DNA of 64,000 nucleotides from JBEEOW01 sp041191405 (GTDB lineage Bacteria; Bacteroidota; Bacteroidia; Cytophagales; UBA9547). Below are positions 1-8,589 of this stretch, in pieces. The DNA lies in assembly GCA_041191405.1 (NCBI GenBank), contig JBEEOW010000005.1:1-64000 (forward strand). Direction: 5' to 3'. The notes below the pieces were generated by a model that did no database searches, had not been told where the DNA came from, and saw nothing but the letters and a program-made list of their open reading frames with translations. Position 1 is the first letter of the stretch, and each line of letters opens with the position of its first letter. The position numbers and the translations under genes are program-made.

Positions 1-38
1 AAACTTGAACCTGTATCGATGTGCTCTTTACACACTAA

Positions 39-2432
39 ATGTTTGAATGCTTCACTGTATACAACCTTTGTTCTTCCTTCCATTTTATGCTTACTTTGTG
101 TAAACCTATTTCAGGACAAGACACACCCTACTTTCAAAAATGGTTTGAATTAAAACAAAAACAAATTTCACTTCGTGAAAACCGCAAAGCGGTTAGAGAA
201 GAATTAGGTTTTTATCGTGAGCTACTTGAAAAAGAGAAAGAAGTAATTGCGAAAAATTCTTTGCGATTGCAATACACCAACTTCAAAATAAACGGAGATG
301 AAATTTCATTTCACATAAAGCAAAACGATAAGTTCAGCACATTAGGTTTTATTCAGCGACACATTGAGGACGGCAATGATGTAAATTCCGAGGGCTTTGA
401 ATATGTTCTATCTGCTAACGCAGATAGAAAGCAAAACAAAGAAGCCGTTGAGTTTGCAGGCAAACCTTATGAGTTTAACACACAAGACAACATTATTAAA
501 ATTAAGGATTGCGAAAAGTTGAAGCCAAACAGTATTCCTCAATCAGGTTACTTGTTTGAAAACACAAATAAAAAGGAAGAAGAAAAAAACAGACAACTTG
601 AAGCAATTAGAAAGGTTGATAAAAACGAGGTGCAAGATCCTGACTTGATTTATTATGTTTTCAAACCTGATGAATTGCCAATTGTTTATTCGGAACACAA
701 CGAATTAGAAAAGGTTTGGCAAAAAGATAAAAGCGGTAAACCGCTTTCATATTCTTACAACCAACAAAAAGCAATTCAAAACGCTTTAACAAAAACACCA
801 CTTTCAGTAATTCAAGGACCTCCAGGCACAGGCAAGACAACCGTAATTACAGAAATTGTATTTCAGATTTTAGCACACAAACCCGAAGCAAAAATTTTAA
901 TCACTTCGCAAACCAACAACGCAGTTGACCAAGTTTTAGAAAACCTTCTTAAAAATGAAATTCCAATTTTAAGATTAAGCGGAATTACTGCACCCAAAAA
1001 TCCTTCAATACGCAAGCATACGCTTGACAAAAAATTAGAAGGTTGGAAACAACAAGTAAGAGAAGCAGCCGAAAAGAATTTCCAAAAGGAGAAAAAGAAA
1101 TTCCAAGAAAAACTGCAAAGCTTAAATGCTTTTGCAGTTTCTATTACTGACATTATTCTTGAAATTAATGATTGGAAAAAAGCAAAGGAGAAAATTGAAA
1201 ATGCAGTGAGCAGAGTTCAGAACTTGAAAGAACTTCATTCACTTCCGAATGAAAGGGAAAAAGCCATTGCAAAGATTGATGAAGTGTTAGAAATAGATTT
1301 TTCAGATTTTCTCAAACTTTATTCGTTGCATCGTGATTGGATTGTAACCATAAATTCTTTAGACGAGAAAAGTGCAATTAATCAAAAATTAATTGACAGT
1401 ATTCGTGTGATTGGTGCAACCTGTAATCACATTGCAGCAAAGAAATACAGTCGTTACAATTTTGAGTTTGATTATGTGATAATGGATGAATCGGGGAAGG
1501 CAACAACAGCCGAAGCACTTGTTCCAATCATTATGGGAAAGAATTTAATTTTTGTTGGCGACCATAGACAATTAAAACCAATGCTGACATCAACAAGAGA
1601 AGTTGAAAGTTGGTTGAGAGAAAAATTTAAGAAAGAAGCAGACGAGTTAGAAAATTGGGAGGACTATTTTAACCGACCAAGTTTGTTTGAGCAAATAATT
1701 ACAAATGTTGAATCGGACTATAAAGCACAACTTACTGAGTGTAGGCGTTCATCAACAGAACAAGTAAAACTAACTTCAAAATGTTTCTACGAACCCGAAG
1801 GTGATGAGGCAATAGAACCAGTGAACCGACCAATTGAAGATGAACACAATTTGCCTTTGGCAATTGACAGTTCAATATTTTTTATTGACATCGGAAGTCA
1901 TTACAAAAACGAAACAGATAGCGAGAAAAATAAATCTTCCCTCAATAAAGTAAGTGCTGAAATTATTCCCAACATTTTAGAAGAACTCAACAAGTTTGAG
2001 AAAGTAAAAGAATATTCCTTTGGCGTTATCACAGGTTACACAGCACAATGCAGAGAGTTGAAAAGACAACTAAACAAAAAGATTCAGAAAGTAGGATTGA
2101 AAAATATTCGTAGTTGGAACAAGCAAGAGGAAAAATTAAGTGTTTCAGTTGTTGACCGTTTTCAAGGTTTAGAAAGGGACATCATAATTGTAGACTTAGT
2201 AAAAAGCGGAGCAGGGTTACACTTAGGTTTTCTTGAAGTTCCAAACAGAATCAATGTTGCTTTATCACGACAAAAAAAGTTGCTCATAATAGTTGGCGAC
2301 TATCACGGAATTGTAAACGCAAAAACTACAAAACGACTGAACCACGAAAAAGCAGCTTTGCAAAAATATCTTGAAGCAATAAAGCCAAATTGGATTGTGA
2401 AAGCAGAACAGTTAAAACAACTTTTCAAATGA
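39..2432 (+). CDS. SF1 (Upf1/COG1112-like) helicase, candidate defence helicase
   Basis: Superfamily 1 helicase of the Upf1-like AAA_11/AAA_12 group. Visible motifs are Walker A GPPGTGKTT (residues 260-268), motif Ia SQTNNAVDQ, Walker B MDES, motif III GDHRQLKP and the C-terminal motifs VDRFQGLE and NVALSRQ. A charged, coiled-coil-like region lies at about residues 35-75. The N-terminus is uncertain: an in-frame stop sits at 36-38, and the first 23 or so residues are rich in Cys and Phe and do not read like this protein. ATG 87 is an alternative start, and the true N-terminal part may lie upstream of the window or be frameshifted. It overlaps the next gene by ATGA, so the two are probably translated together. 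Helicase plus PLD nuclease matches the gene content of Mokosh type I antiphage systems; defence is inferred. Confidence 0.8.
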   Translation: MFECFTVYNLCSSFHFMLTLCKPISGQDTPYFQKWFELKQKQISLRENRKAVREELGFYRELLEKEKEVIAKNSLRLQYTNFKINGDEISFHIKQNDKFSTLGFIQRHIEDGNDVNSEGFEYVLSANADRKQNKEAVEFAGKPYEFNTQDNIIKIKDCEKLKPNSIPQSGYLFENTNKKEEEKNRQLEAIRKVDKNEVQDPDLIYYVFKPDELPIVYSEHNELEKVWQKDKSGKPLSYSYNQQKAIQNALTKTPLSVIQGPPGTGKTTVITEIVFQILAHKPEAKILITSQTNNAVDQVLENLLKNEIPILRLSGITAPKNPSIRKHTLDKKLEGWKQQVREAAEKNFQKEKKKFQEKLQSLNAFAVSITDIILEINDWKKAKEKIENAVSRVQNLKELHSLPNEREKAIAKIDEVLEIDFSDFLKLYSLHRDWIVTINSLDEKSAINQKLIDSIRVIGATCNHIAAKKYSRYNFEFDYVIMDESGKATTAEALVPIIMGKNLIFVGDHRQLKPMLTSTREVESWLREKFKKEADELENWEDYFNRPSLFEQIITNVESDYKAQLTECRRSSTEQVKLTSKCFYEPEGDEAIEPVNRPIEDEHNLPLAIDSSIFFIDIGSHYKNETDSEKNKSSLNKVSAEIIPNILEELNKFEKVKEYSFGVITGYTAQCRELKRQLNKKIQKVGLKNIRSWNKQEEKLSVSVVDRFQGLERDIIIVDLVKSGAGLHLGFLEVPNRINVALSRQKKLLIIVGDYHGIVNAKTTKRLNHEKAALQKYLEAIKPNWIVKAEQLKQLFK

Positions 2433-3754
2433 CGGAGCAAGAAATATATCAGCAGTTATCCAAACAATCACCGACTGGCTATAAGTTAAACGAGTTGATT
2501 CCGTTTTCATATCCTGTTAGGAGAATAAGATTAGAGTTGCTTGTAAACAAGCAACCAGACGGCTCATTGGTTAAAGTGTATAATGTTTTGTTGAGAGCAA
2601 TTCAAGCAGGTTTTCAATCACAAGAAAAACTCTTTGAGTTTTTAGGACTGGGAACAACAGACGAATTTATTTTGAGAGAACTCTTTTCACTTCGTGAAAA
2701 AGATTACATCAATATCATTTCTGAAAAGTGGATGCTGACAGAAGGAGGCGAACAGTTTTTAAAGGACAATAGTATTTTACGAATTGAGGAAGATGAGGAA
2801 TATGATTTTTTACTTGACGGAATTTTAGGAGAAGTTATTTCTTCAAAAGAAAATCAAACCGAAAGAAACAAGTTGCAAAAATATTTGCCAAGCGAGTTAA
2901 AACTTGCAATGAAAAGCCCCGACCTTTTGGAAAATAAATTTCAATCGTTGGCTGATGTTTACAAGAAAGAGAACGAAAGTAAATCTTATCTCATAAGCTA
3001 TTCGGCAGACGAAATAAAAAAGGACTATGAGGAATGGTGCAACTATTATCTTGTTGAATACATACCGGACAGAAAAAGCAACCAAGAAGCACGATTGGAA
3101 GTAAGAAATTTTCAAACTCTGAAAGACAACAAAGAACTTACTTCAAAATTCAATTCTGAATACAGACATTTCATTTATGCTCTGAGCAATTCGGACAGAA
3201 CGGAATTTGAAGCGTTGAGAGACGTAATTGAAGAACCAATCAAACAAGAAATTCAAGTTGCAGAGTTTAGCACTTTGACAATTTGGGAAACCAAACAAAA
3301 ATTCATTGACGCTTTGAAAAGCGTGAAAGAAAAAATCTTGATTGAAAGCCCTTGGATTAAAAGGGCAACCCAAGAATACATCCCGCTATTTCAAGAAATG
3401 CTAAAAGCAAAAAAGCAGTTGGTAATACTTTACGGCATTAGCGAAAAGGACGAACACGATATTCAGACACTTGAAAGAGTTAAAGAATTACAGCAACAGC
3501 ATAAAGACAATTTCAAACTCATTCATTTACCGACACATTTCGGGACAATTCACTCTAAACTAACGGGGACACATCGTAAACTTGTTATCAAAGACAACGA
3601 CTTTTATATTGCTGGTAGTTTCAATTTTCTTTCTTTCGGCAAAAACGAAAAGCAACAAGTAGCAAACGAAGAATCATTGCTAATTACAAAGGACGTGCAG
3701 AAAAAATGGGAGCAAGTTTCTAAAGATTATTCAATTAAGCTTTCGGACAAATGA
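2429..3754 (+). CDS. PLD-family nuclease-like protein, partner of the helicase
   Basis: A 441-residue protein. The start ATG at 2429 overlaps the helicase stop, which I prefer to an upstream in-frame ATG at 2390. The C-terminal third carries one phospholipase D-type HKD motif: H382, K384 and D389 (HRKLVIKD), followed by G396, S397 and N399. A single HKD motif fits bacterial PLD nucleases that dimerise to build one active site. The N-terminal 250 residues are not recognised; the start has winged-helix-like features (LNELIPF, LREKDYINI, LTEGGEQFL). Gene order helicase then PLD protein matches Mokosh type I (COG1112 helicase plus PLD nuclease). That family match is from memory and needs a profile search. 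It is followed by a long inverted repeat. Confidence 0.75.
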   Translation: MTEQEIYQQLSKQSPTGYKLNELIPFSYPVRRIRLELLVNKQPDGSLVKVYNVLLRAIQAGFQSQEKLFEFLGLGTTDEFILRELFSLREKDYINIISEKWMLTEGGEQFLKDNSILRIEEDEEYDFLLDGILGEVISSKENQTERNKLQKYLPSELKLAMKSPDLLENKFQSLADVYKKENESKSYLISYSADEIKKDYEEWCNYYLVEYIPDRKSNQEARLEVRNFQTLKDNKELTSKFNSEYRHFIYALSNSDRTEFEALRDVIEEPIKQEIQVAEFSTLTIWETKQKFIDALKSVKEKILIESPWIKRATQEYIPLFQEMLKAKKQLVILYGISEKDEHDIQTLERVKELQQQHKDNFKLIHLPTHFGTIHSKLTGTHRKLVIKDNDFYIAGSFNFLSFGKNEKQQVANEESLLITKDVQKKWEQVSKDYSIKLSDK

Positions 3755-3810
3755 CAGCAAGCAAAACAGGACGAGTAAGCTACGACAGACAGAGAAGCAC
3801 TGGCAATAAC

Positions 3811-3923
3811 ACGGGTTTGGCAAAAGTGGCGGTTCAGTGCTCCGCAGACACATTTGTGGTTAATCAAAGTTTGGTTCTCCGCATCAACTTTTGTGGTGAA
3901 AATCGCCACCTTCGCCAAGCCCG
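3811..3923. repeat. Large imperfect inverted repeat behind the helicase/PLD genes (attC-like candidate)
   Basis: Arms at 3812-3834 and 3901-3923 are complementary at 19 of 23 positions. The four exceptions become G-T wobbles on one strand or the other. Between the arms are two related direct repeats beginning CTCCGC and ending TTGTGGT. The block starts just after AATAACA and ends just before GTTAAAA. A long single-stranded fold directly behind a short gene set is the layout of an integron attC site, but the core bases match GTTRRRY and RYYYAAC only partly. It could equally be a dispersed repeat or a transcript-stabilising fold. No integrase is in view. Confidence 0.6.
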
Positions 3924-3958
3924 AAAACGTTAAAAATAAATCAAACTATCACTCACAA

Positions 3959-3988
3959 AAAAAGCCAAACATTTCTGCTTGGCTTTTT
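3959..3988. terminator. Bidirectional terminator between the PLD gene and the aminopeptidase gene
   Basis: A 10-bp perfect stem, AAAAAGCCAA at 3959-3968 with TTGGCTTTTT at 3979-3988, has a 10-nt loop and A/T tracts on both sides. It lies between convergent genes, five bases from the aminopeptidase stop. Confidence 0.8.
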
Positions 3989-3993
3989 CACTT

Positions 3994-6558
3994 TTACTTA
4001 TCTAACTTCTTGTATCTATCAATCAGTTTTTGGTCTTTTTCTTTTTCTCGGGCTTCGTTTTTCAAGGCAACTGCTTCATCCAATTTTGGCATTTTTAAAA
4101 GTGCCTTAAATGCACCTAATCTGCAATACCAAATTTCATGATTCAACACCATTGGTTTCAACAATGCTACACTTTTTAATTGTATTGATTTTGGCATTTT
4201 TGATAAATACAATCCAAAATCTGAAGTAAAATAATATAAATCTCTACTAACCAATTCATTTAGTTTACTTTCAAACCAAGTATATTTGGTAGTATCTGCA
4301 TTTTCTGCATATATTTCACTTAATGCTTTTGAAACTATCGGACTTGATTCTTTTTCATAAACCAATAATATTTTAGAAACAGCTTCTTTGTCATAAGTTT
4401 TAGAAATTCCTTTTAAACCTGCTCCTACAACAGAATATGCACTATCTAAAATTGCTTTTTCAAACACATCTTTGTACAATTTCGGATTTCTTGAAGCAAG
4501 TACTTCTATTGCTTTTGCTTTGTTACTAGGGCGAACATCTGTTTGTGCAATAGTTTTCAATTTAGCTTCAAGAGCAAGAGAATCAGCTTCTTTGTAATCA
4601 GTAAAATACTCAATTGCTGCTTCTCTCAAATTCCAAAATGGATCATTTAAAGCAAGTTTAAATGTTTCATTTACCTTGGCTTTGTCGTCTTTATTCTCTA
4701 ACAAACCAACTAGCGCATTAAAACGAGCTTCAAATTTATCTGAGTTTTTGTATTGGAATATTAACTCGTCAACAGATTTTTTATGGTCAATTTCTGCTAA
4801 TAATTGTTGCTCACCATCAAATAAAACCAAATCTGGTTTTTGCGCAAAGTCAAACTCATATTTATGATATGCTTTCGTGATTGTTACAGGGTATCGTTTC
4901 TTTTCGCCATTTACCCAAATATCAATTTTTACAGGAATTTTATAGATTGGAGTATATAAAGAATCCTGAATTTGAGCTACTTGCACTGTTAACTTATTGT
5001 TCTCGTATTTATGGTCAATCAATAAATTAGCATGACCAGGTTTCATAAAATATTGGTCAAAAAACCAATTTAAGTCCTCTCCTGTTACCTCCTCAAATGC
5101 TAGTCTTAAATGGTTAATTTCAGCATCTTTAAACTCATTTTTCTTCAAATAATTTTGAAGAGAAGTGAAAAATGCATCGTCACCAACGTAATTACGCAAC
5201 ATATGTAAAATCCTACCACCTTTTGCATACGAGTGACTATCAAACATATCCTCTCTATCATTATAATAGTAACGAATAAGTGGTTCTTGTTTCTTTTTTG
5301 ACTCTGCTAAGTACTGCATTTTTTCTTCTAATCCTTGAAAATCAGCAGCATCTTTACCATATTTATACTCTTCCCAAAGGTATTCGCTATAATTAGCAAA
5401 AGACTCATTCAAAGGTAAGTTTGACCAAGATTCGCAAGTAACTAAATCACCAAACCAATGGTGAAATAACTCATGCGCAATAATTCCATCCCAGTTTTCA
5501 TCCAATAATTCACGGCTAGTTGCTTGTAAAGCTTCCATCATTATAGTAGCAGAAGTATTTTCCATAGCTCCTGATACATAATCTCTTACCACAATTTGAG
5601 AATATTTATCCCAAGGATATGCGTAGCCTAATTTATTACTAAAAAACTCCATCATTTCAGGAGTGTTTCCAAAAATTGCTTTAGCGTAAGGTTTGTATTT
5701 TGGTTCAACCAAATAGTTTACTTCAACATTTCTCCATTTATCTTTTACAACAGCAAAATCCCCAACTGTCATCATAAACAAATAGGGTGCATGAGGTTTT
5801 TCTTGTTTCCACAAATCAGTACGTGTACCATCCTCATTTTGAGTTGAATAAACCAAAGTACCGTTTGATAAAGTGATATATTTTTTATCAACAGTGATGG
5901 CTATTTCTTGTGTAGTTTTCTCATTTGGACTATCAATAGTTGGAAACCAGCATGAACTTGATTCGGTTTCGCCTTGTGTCCAAATTTGTTTAGGTTTCTT
6001 TGGGTCTTTACCATCAGCATTTATAAAATACAAACCTTTATCAGATGTGATTGCATCGCTTCCACCTTTTGGTAATTCATTTGGTTTGGCGGTGTATTTA
6101 ATTTTAATTGAATAAGTTTCGGTACGGGTGTAGGTTTTATTAAGCTTGATATAAATTTGCTTATTGTTATAGTTATAATTTAATGGCGAAGTACCATTTT
6201 TGGTAACTAACTCAACACTAGCAATATCAAAACCTTTAGCATCCAAAATCAAAGAATCCTGTGGATAAAAATATGGTTTCAAATCAAGAGTAGCAGTTCC
6301 ATACAAATACTGTTTTTCCCAGTCAAACTTTACTTCAAGTTTGGTATTTATTAAATCATTGTATTTACTTCTTGATGGATTGTATTTATACCTTTTTGCT
6401 ATCCAAGCTGGGGCTTCTTGTTTTTTAAACTTTGAAGAATCTACTTGAGTAACTGAAATAATATCTGGTTGAGTATTATTTTTTTTACTAAATAATGATT
6501 GACAAGCAGTTAAATGCAAACTTAACCCAACGGCTCCACACAATATATATTTATTCAT
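3994..6558 (-). CDS. M1 family zinc aminopeptidase, lipoprotein
   Basis: An 854-residue gluzincin aminopeptidase that removes N-terminal residues from peptides. The zinc site is HELFH (H362, E363, H366) with the third ligand E385, giving HExxH-x18-E. The exopeptidase motif GAMEN is at 330-334, and the transition-state tyrosine is probably Y444. The N-terminus has a short hydrophobic stretch and the lipobox LTAC (Cys19), so it should be a lipoprotein facing the periplasm or outer surface. Residues beyond about 580 look like a helical HEAT-type repeat region, as in larger M1 enzymes. It is divergent from the biotin carrier gene with only 59 bp between starts. Confidence 0.93.
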   Translation of the reverse strand: MNKYILCGAVGLSLHLTACQSLFSKKNNTQPDIISVTQVDSSKFKKQEAPAWIAKRYKYNPSRSKYNDLINTKLEVKFDWEKQYLYGTATLDLKPYFYPQDSLILDAKGFDIASVELVTKNGTSPLNYNYNNKQIYIKLNKTYTRTETYSIKIKYTAKPNELPKGGSDAITSDKGLYFINADGKDPKKPKQIWTQGETESSSCWFPTIDSPNEKTTQEIAITVDKKYITLSNGTLVYSTQNEDGTRTDLWKQEKPHAPYLFMMTVGDFAVVKDKWRNVEVNYLVEPKYKPYAKAIFGNTPEMMEFFSNKLGYAYPWDKYSQIVVRDYVSGAMENTSATIMMEALQATSRELLDENWDGIIAHELFHHWFGDLVTCESWSNLPLNESFANYSEYLWEEYKYGKDAADFQGLEEKMQYLAESKKKQEPLIRYYYNDREDMFDSHSYAKGGRILHMLRNYVGDDAFFTSLQNYLKKNEFKDAEINHLRLAFEEVTGEDLNWFFDQYFMKPGHANLLIDHKYENNKLTVQVAQIQDSLYTPIYKIPVKIDIWVNGEKKRYPVTITKAYHKYEFDFAQKPDLVLFDGEQQLLAEIDHKKSVDELIFQYKNSDKFEARFNALVGLLENKDDKAKVNETFKLALNDPFWNLREAAIEYFTDYKEADSLALEAKLKTIAQTDVRPSNKAKAIEVLASRNPKLYKDVFEKAILDSAYSVVGAGLKGISKTYDKEAVSKILLVYEKESSPIVSKALSEIYAENADTTKYTWFESKLNELVSRDLYYFTSDFGLYLSKMPKSIQLKSVALLKPMVLNHEIWYCRLGAFKALLKMPKLDEAVALKNEAREKEKDQKLIDRYKKLDK

Positions 6559-6562
6559 ACAC

Positions 6563-6582
6563 TATTTTTGAAACTAATTTTG
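6563..6582 (+). promoter_or_regulatory. Candidate -7 promoter boxes for the biotin carrier gene
   Basis: Two Bacteroidota -7 type boxes (consensus TAnnTTTG) lie in tandem: TATTTTTG at 6563-6570 and TAATTTTG at 6575-6582, 36 bp before the start. No clear -33 TTTG was found at the right spacing. Confidence 0.45.
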
Positions 6583-6617
6583 TAATAAACGGTATTAAAG
6601 CAAAACCTTATAAAGTT

Positions 6618-7130
6618 ATGAAAATTTTGCAAATAAATGATACTTTTAGATATGAAGTATCATTCAAAAATAACGAGATAAATCTAAAAAATGACAATAT
6701 TTTATTGAATCTTACAGAAAATATTGCACATAACTTAGATATTAACCATATTTCTATACCCGGTTTTGAAAATTACGACATAAAAGTCCACACTTTTGAC
6801 ATTGAAAATAAAACTGCTACCATTATTGTTAATGGTAATTTTTATGATGTTGATATAACAGATGCTATTGAAGAAAAGCTTTCTAAAATAGCAAATGAAT
6901 CAAATACCAATATTAAAACACAAAAACTAAAAGCTTCAATGCCAGGCTTAATCATAGACATTAAAGTAAATGAAGATGATTTAGTAAATGAAAATGATGC
7001 TTTAATTATTTTAGAAGCTATGAAAATGGAAAATATTTTAACTGCTTCAAATAACTTAAAAATCAAAAAAATCCATGTTAAAAAAGGGCAAACCGTTGAA
7101 AAAGGACAAGTGTTGATTGAGTTTGAATGA
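6618..7130 (+). CDS. Biotin carboxyl carrier subunit of an acyl-CoA carboxylase
   Basis: A 170-residue protein ending in a biotinyl/lipoyl attachment domain (about 100-170) with the canonical EAMKMEN motif; K136 is the expected biotinylated lysine. It should carry carboxybiotin between a biotin carboxylase and a carboxyltransferase. I chose ATG 6618 because the in-frame upstream extension from 6495 runs over the divergent aminopeptidase start. The size and the separate N-terminal domain fit the small carrier subunit of Bacteroidota acetyl/propionyl-CoA carboxylases. The likely biotin carboxylase partner is at 20420, about 13 kb away, and no carboxyltransferase is in the window. Confidence 0.85.
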   Translation: MKILQINDTFRYEVSFKNNEINLKNDNILLNLTENIAHNLDINHISIPGFENYDIKVHTFDIENKTATIIVNGNFYDVDITDAIEEKLSKIANESNTNIKTQKLKASMPGLIIDIKVNEDDLVNENDALIILEAMKMENILTASNNLKIKKIHVKKGQTVEKGQVLIEFE

Positions 7131-7256
7131 GGTATTAGGTATTAGGTACAAAGTATATGGTATTAAGTATTTAGATCAACTAACAACTGAAAACTGATTA
7201 CTGAAAACCCTCAACTCTAAACTCTAAACTCTAAACCCTTAACTCTAAACTAAAAA
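7131..7256. repeat. Intergenic low-complexity repeats (GGTATTA units and CTCTAAAC units)
   Basis: The left part repeats GGTATTAGGTATTAGG-like units. The right part (about 7208-7253) is an array of ACTCTAAAC and CTAAACCCTTAA units. Similar arrays occur at 29126-29221, 29536-29625 and 32292-32321. No coding potential is seen. Confidence 0.6.
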
Positions 7257-8432
7257 CTACCTATAAATTCCTTTCTTTCCACTTACAAAGTAAACTACAT
7301 AAGCAAACATAGCAACAACAATAAATACCTGTAATCCAAACACTTCTAATGCCATAATTGAACAAGCAATTGGTAATTTAGATGTTCCTAAAAACATAAA
7401 AATCATTCCAATTGCTGCAGAAATATCTAAAGGTAATCCCAAATAAACTGAAATTGAACTTGCAAATACGCCACCAATTACAAACAATGGAGTTACCTCT
7501 CCCCCTTTAAAACCTATACTTAAAGCAAAAGCTGTTAACAATAATTTACCAAACCAAATCCAGTGTTGAGGTTGGTGTAAAAATGCATTTTCTAAACTTG
7601 GCACACTCAAACCAGCAATTTTGTTATAGCTATTTTCAGCCAACAAAATATCAATCAATACATATATTAAAATAATTATAACACTACCAATAACTATTCT
7701 AAAATACTCATTTTTAAGATATTTAACAGTTAAAAGCTTCAATTTATGATGTAATCTTAAATATACATTTGCTAATAAACCGCAAGCAATTGCAAGTGCA
7801 AAATATTTAAATATACTCTCCCATTCAAAACTTGACAATACTTCATAATGTGTATGAGGAGCATGTAAAACTTCAGAACAAAATAGATGTGCTGTATAAC
7901 TAGCAATCAATAAATGAAGTAAATTGTTAATTGATAACTTACCTAACTTTAATAATTCCCAAGCAAAACAAATACCTGCAAGTGGTGTTCCGAACAATGC
8001 ACCAAAGCCTGCTGCCATCCCAGCGGCTCTCCACAAATGCTTGTCTGCAAAGTATTTACTAAACTTTTCAGAAATAAAATCGCCAATAGCTCCACCAAAC
8101 TGTACTGCTGTACCTTCTCTACCAACAGATGCTCCACCTAAATGTGCAAACAAAGTTGTAAACAAAATAAGAGGGGTCATCAAAATAGGTGCAGATTTAG
8201 AATCATCTAAAAACAGTTTAATTCCTAAACTTGATTCTTGTCCATATTTTTGATATAAAAAAACAGTAGTAAAACCCATTAAAGGTAAACTAAAAATCAA
8301 ATACTTAAAATCCAACCTAAGCTCCCAAATCCAATGTAAACTATATAAAAAAAATGCACAAATTGAGCCTATCAATATCCCTAAAATAATAGTTACCAAG
8401 TAACTTAAATATGCTTGTTTTTCTTGCATCAT
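7257..8432 (-). CDS. ClC family chloride channel or proton/anion antiporter
   Basis: A polytopic membrane protein of 391 residues with about ten hydrophobic segments. It carries the ClC signature GREG (GGASVGREGTAVQ), which includes the external gating glutamate typical of H+/Cl- exchangers, and the later filter-region segment GFKGGEVTPLFVIGG. Fluoride-specific ClC proteins have different filter residues, but I cannot settle the ion from sequence alone. The start is taken as ATG 8432 (8429 also possible), because a good promoter lies at 8441-8472 inside the longer ORF that begins at 8471. No CBS domains are present. It stands alone, divergent from the patatin gene. Confidence 0.9.
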   Translation of the reverse strand: MMQEKQAYLSYLVTIILGILIGSICAFFLYSLHWIWELRLDFKYLIFSLPLMGFTTVFLYQKYGQESSLGIKLFLDDSKSAPILMTPLILFTTLFAHLGGASVGREGTAVQFGGAIGDFISEKFSKYFADKHLWRAAGMAAGFGALFGTPLAGICFAWELLKLGKLSINNLLHLLIASYTAHLFCSEVLHAPHTHYEVLSSFEWESIFKYFALAIACGLLANVYLRLHHKLKLLTVKYLKNEYFRIVIGSVIIILIYVLIDILLAENSYNKIAGLSVPSLENAFLHQPQHWIWFGKLLLTAFALSIGFKGGEVTPLFVIGGVFASSISVYLGLPLDISAAIGMIFMFLGTSKLPIACSIMALEVFGLQVFIVVAMFAYVVYFVSGKKGIYR

Positions 8433-8440
8433 ATTGATTT

Positions 8441-8472
8441 CAAAGGTATAAATCTTTAATAGCAAATACAAA
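8441..8472 (-). promoter_or_regulatory. Promoter of the ClC gene (TTTG-N20-TACCTTTG)
   Basis: Read on the minus strand, TTTG (8469-8472) is followed after exactly 20 bp by TACCTTTG (8441-8448). This is a full match to the Bacteroidota -33/-7 consensus. Transcription would start almost at ATG 8432, giving a very short leader, and this rules out the upstream ORF start. Confidence 0.7.
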
Positions 8473-8589
8473 TTCAGAATTTGAACATAAAGTTATTAAA
8501 AATAAAAAAAATTATAAAATAAATAATTGAACAAATATATCTTTAATTCAATTTTTTCCGTAAAAGATTCAAATTTAAAGAATAAAGGT

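Noticed and set aside
39..2432. Kinase remnant before the helicase (FMLTLCKP resembles a kinase C-lobe segment)
   Set aside because: Too few bases are visible; spacing to any upstream kinase motif does not fit without insertions.
3751..4141. Overlapping short ORFs in the 3755-3993 gap and beyond
   Set aside because: They lie within the inverted repeat and terminator, or run into the aminopeptidase coding region on the other strand, and have no recognisable motif.
4676..4867. Short plus-strand ORF inside the aminopeptidase gene
   Set aside because: It is a shadow of the strong M1 aminopeptidase coding region.
7208..7253. Telomere-like TTTAGGG repeats as a sign of a linear end or eukaryotic DNA
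   Set aside because: The runs are short, degenerate, interspersed with other words, internal to a bacterial gene region and found in several gaps.
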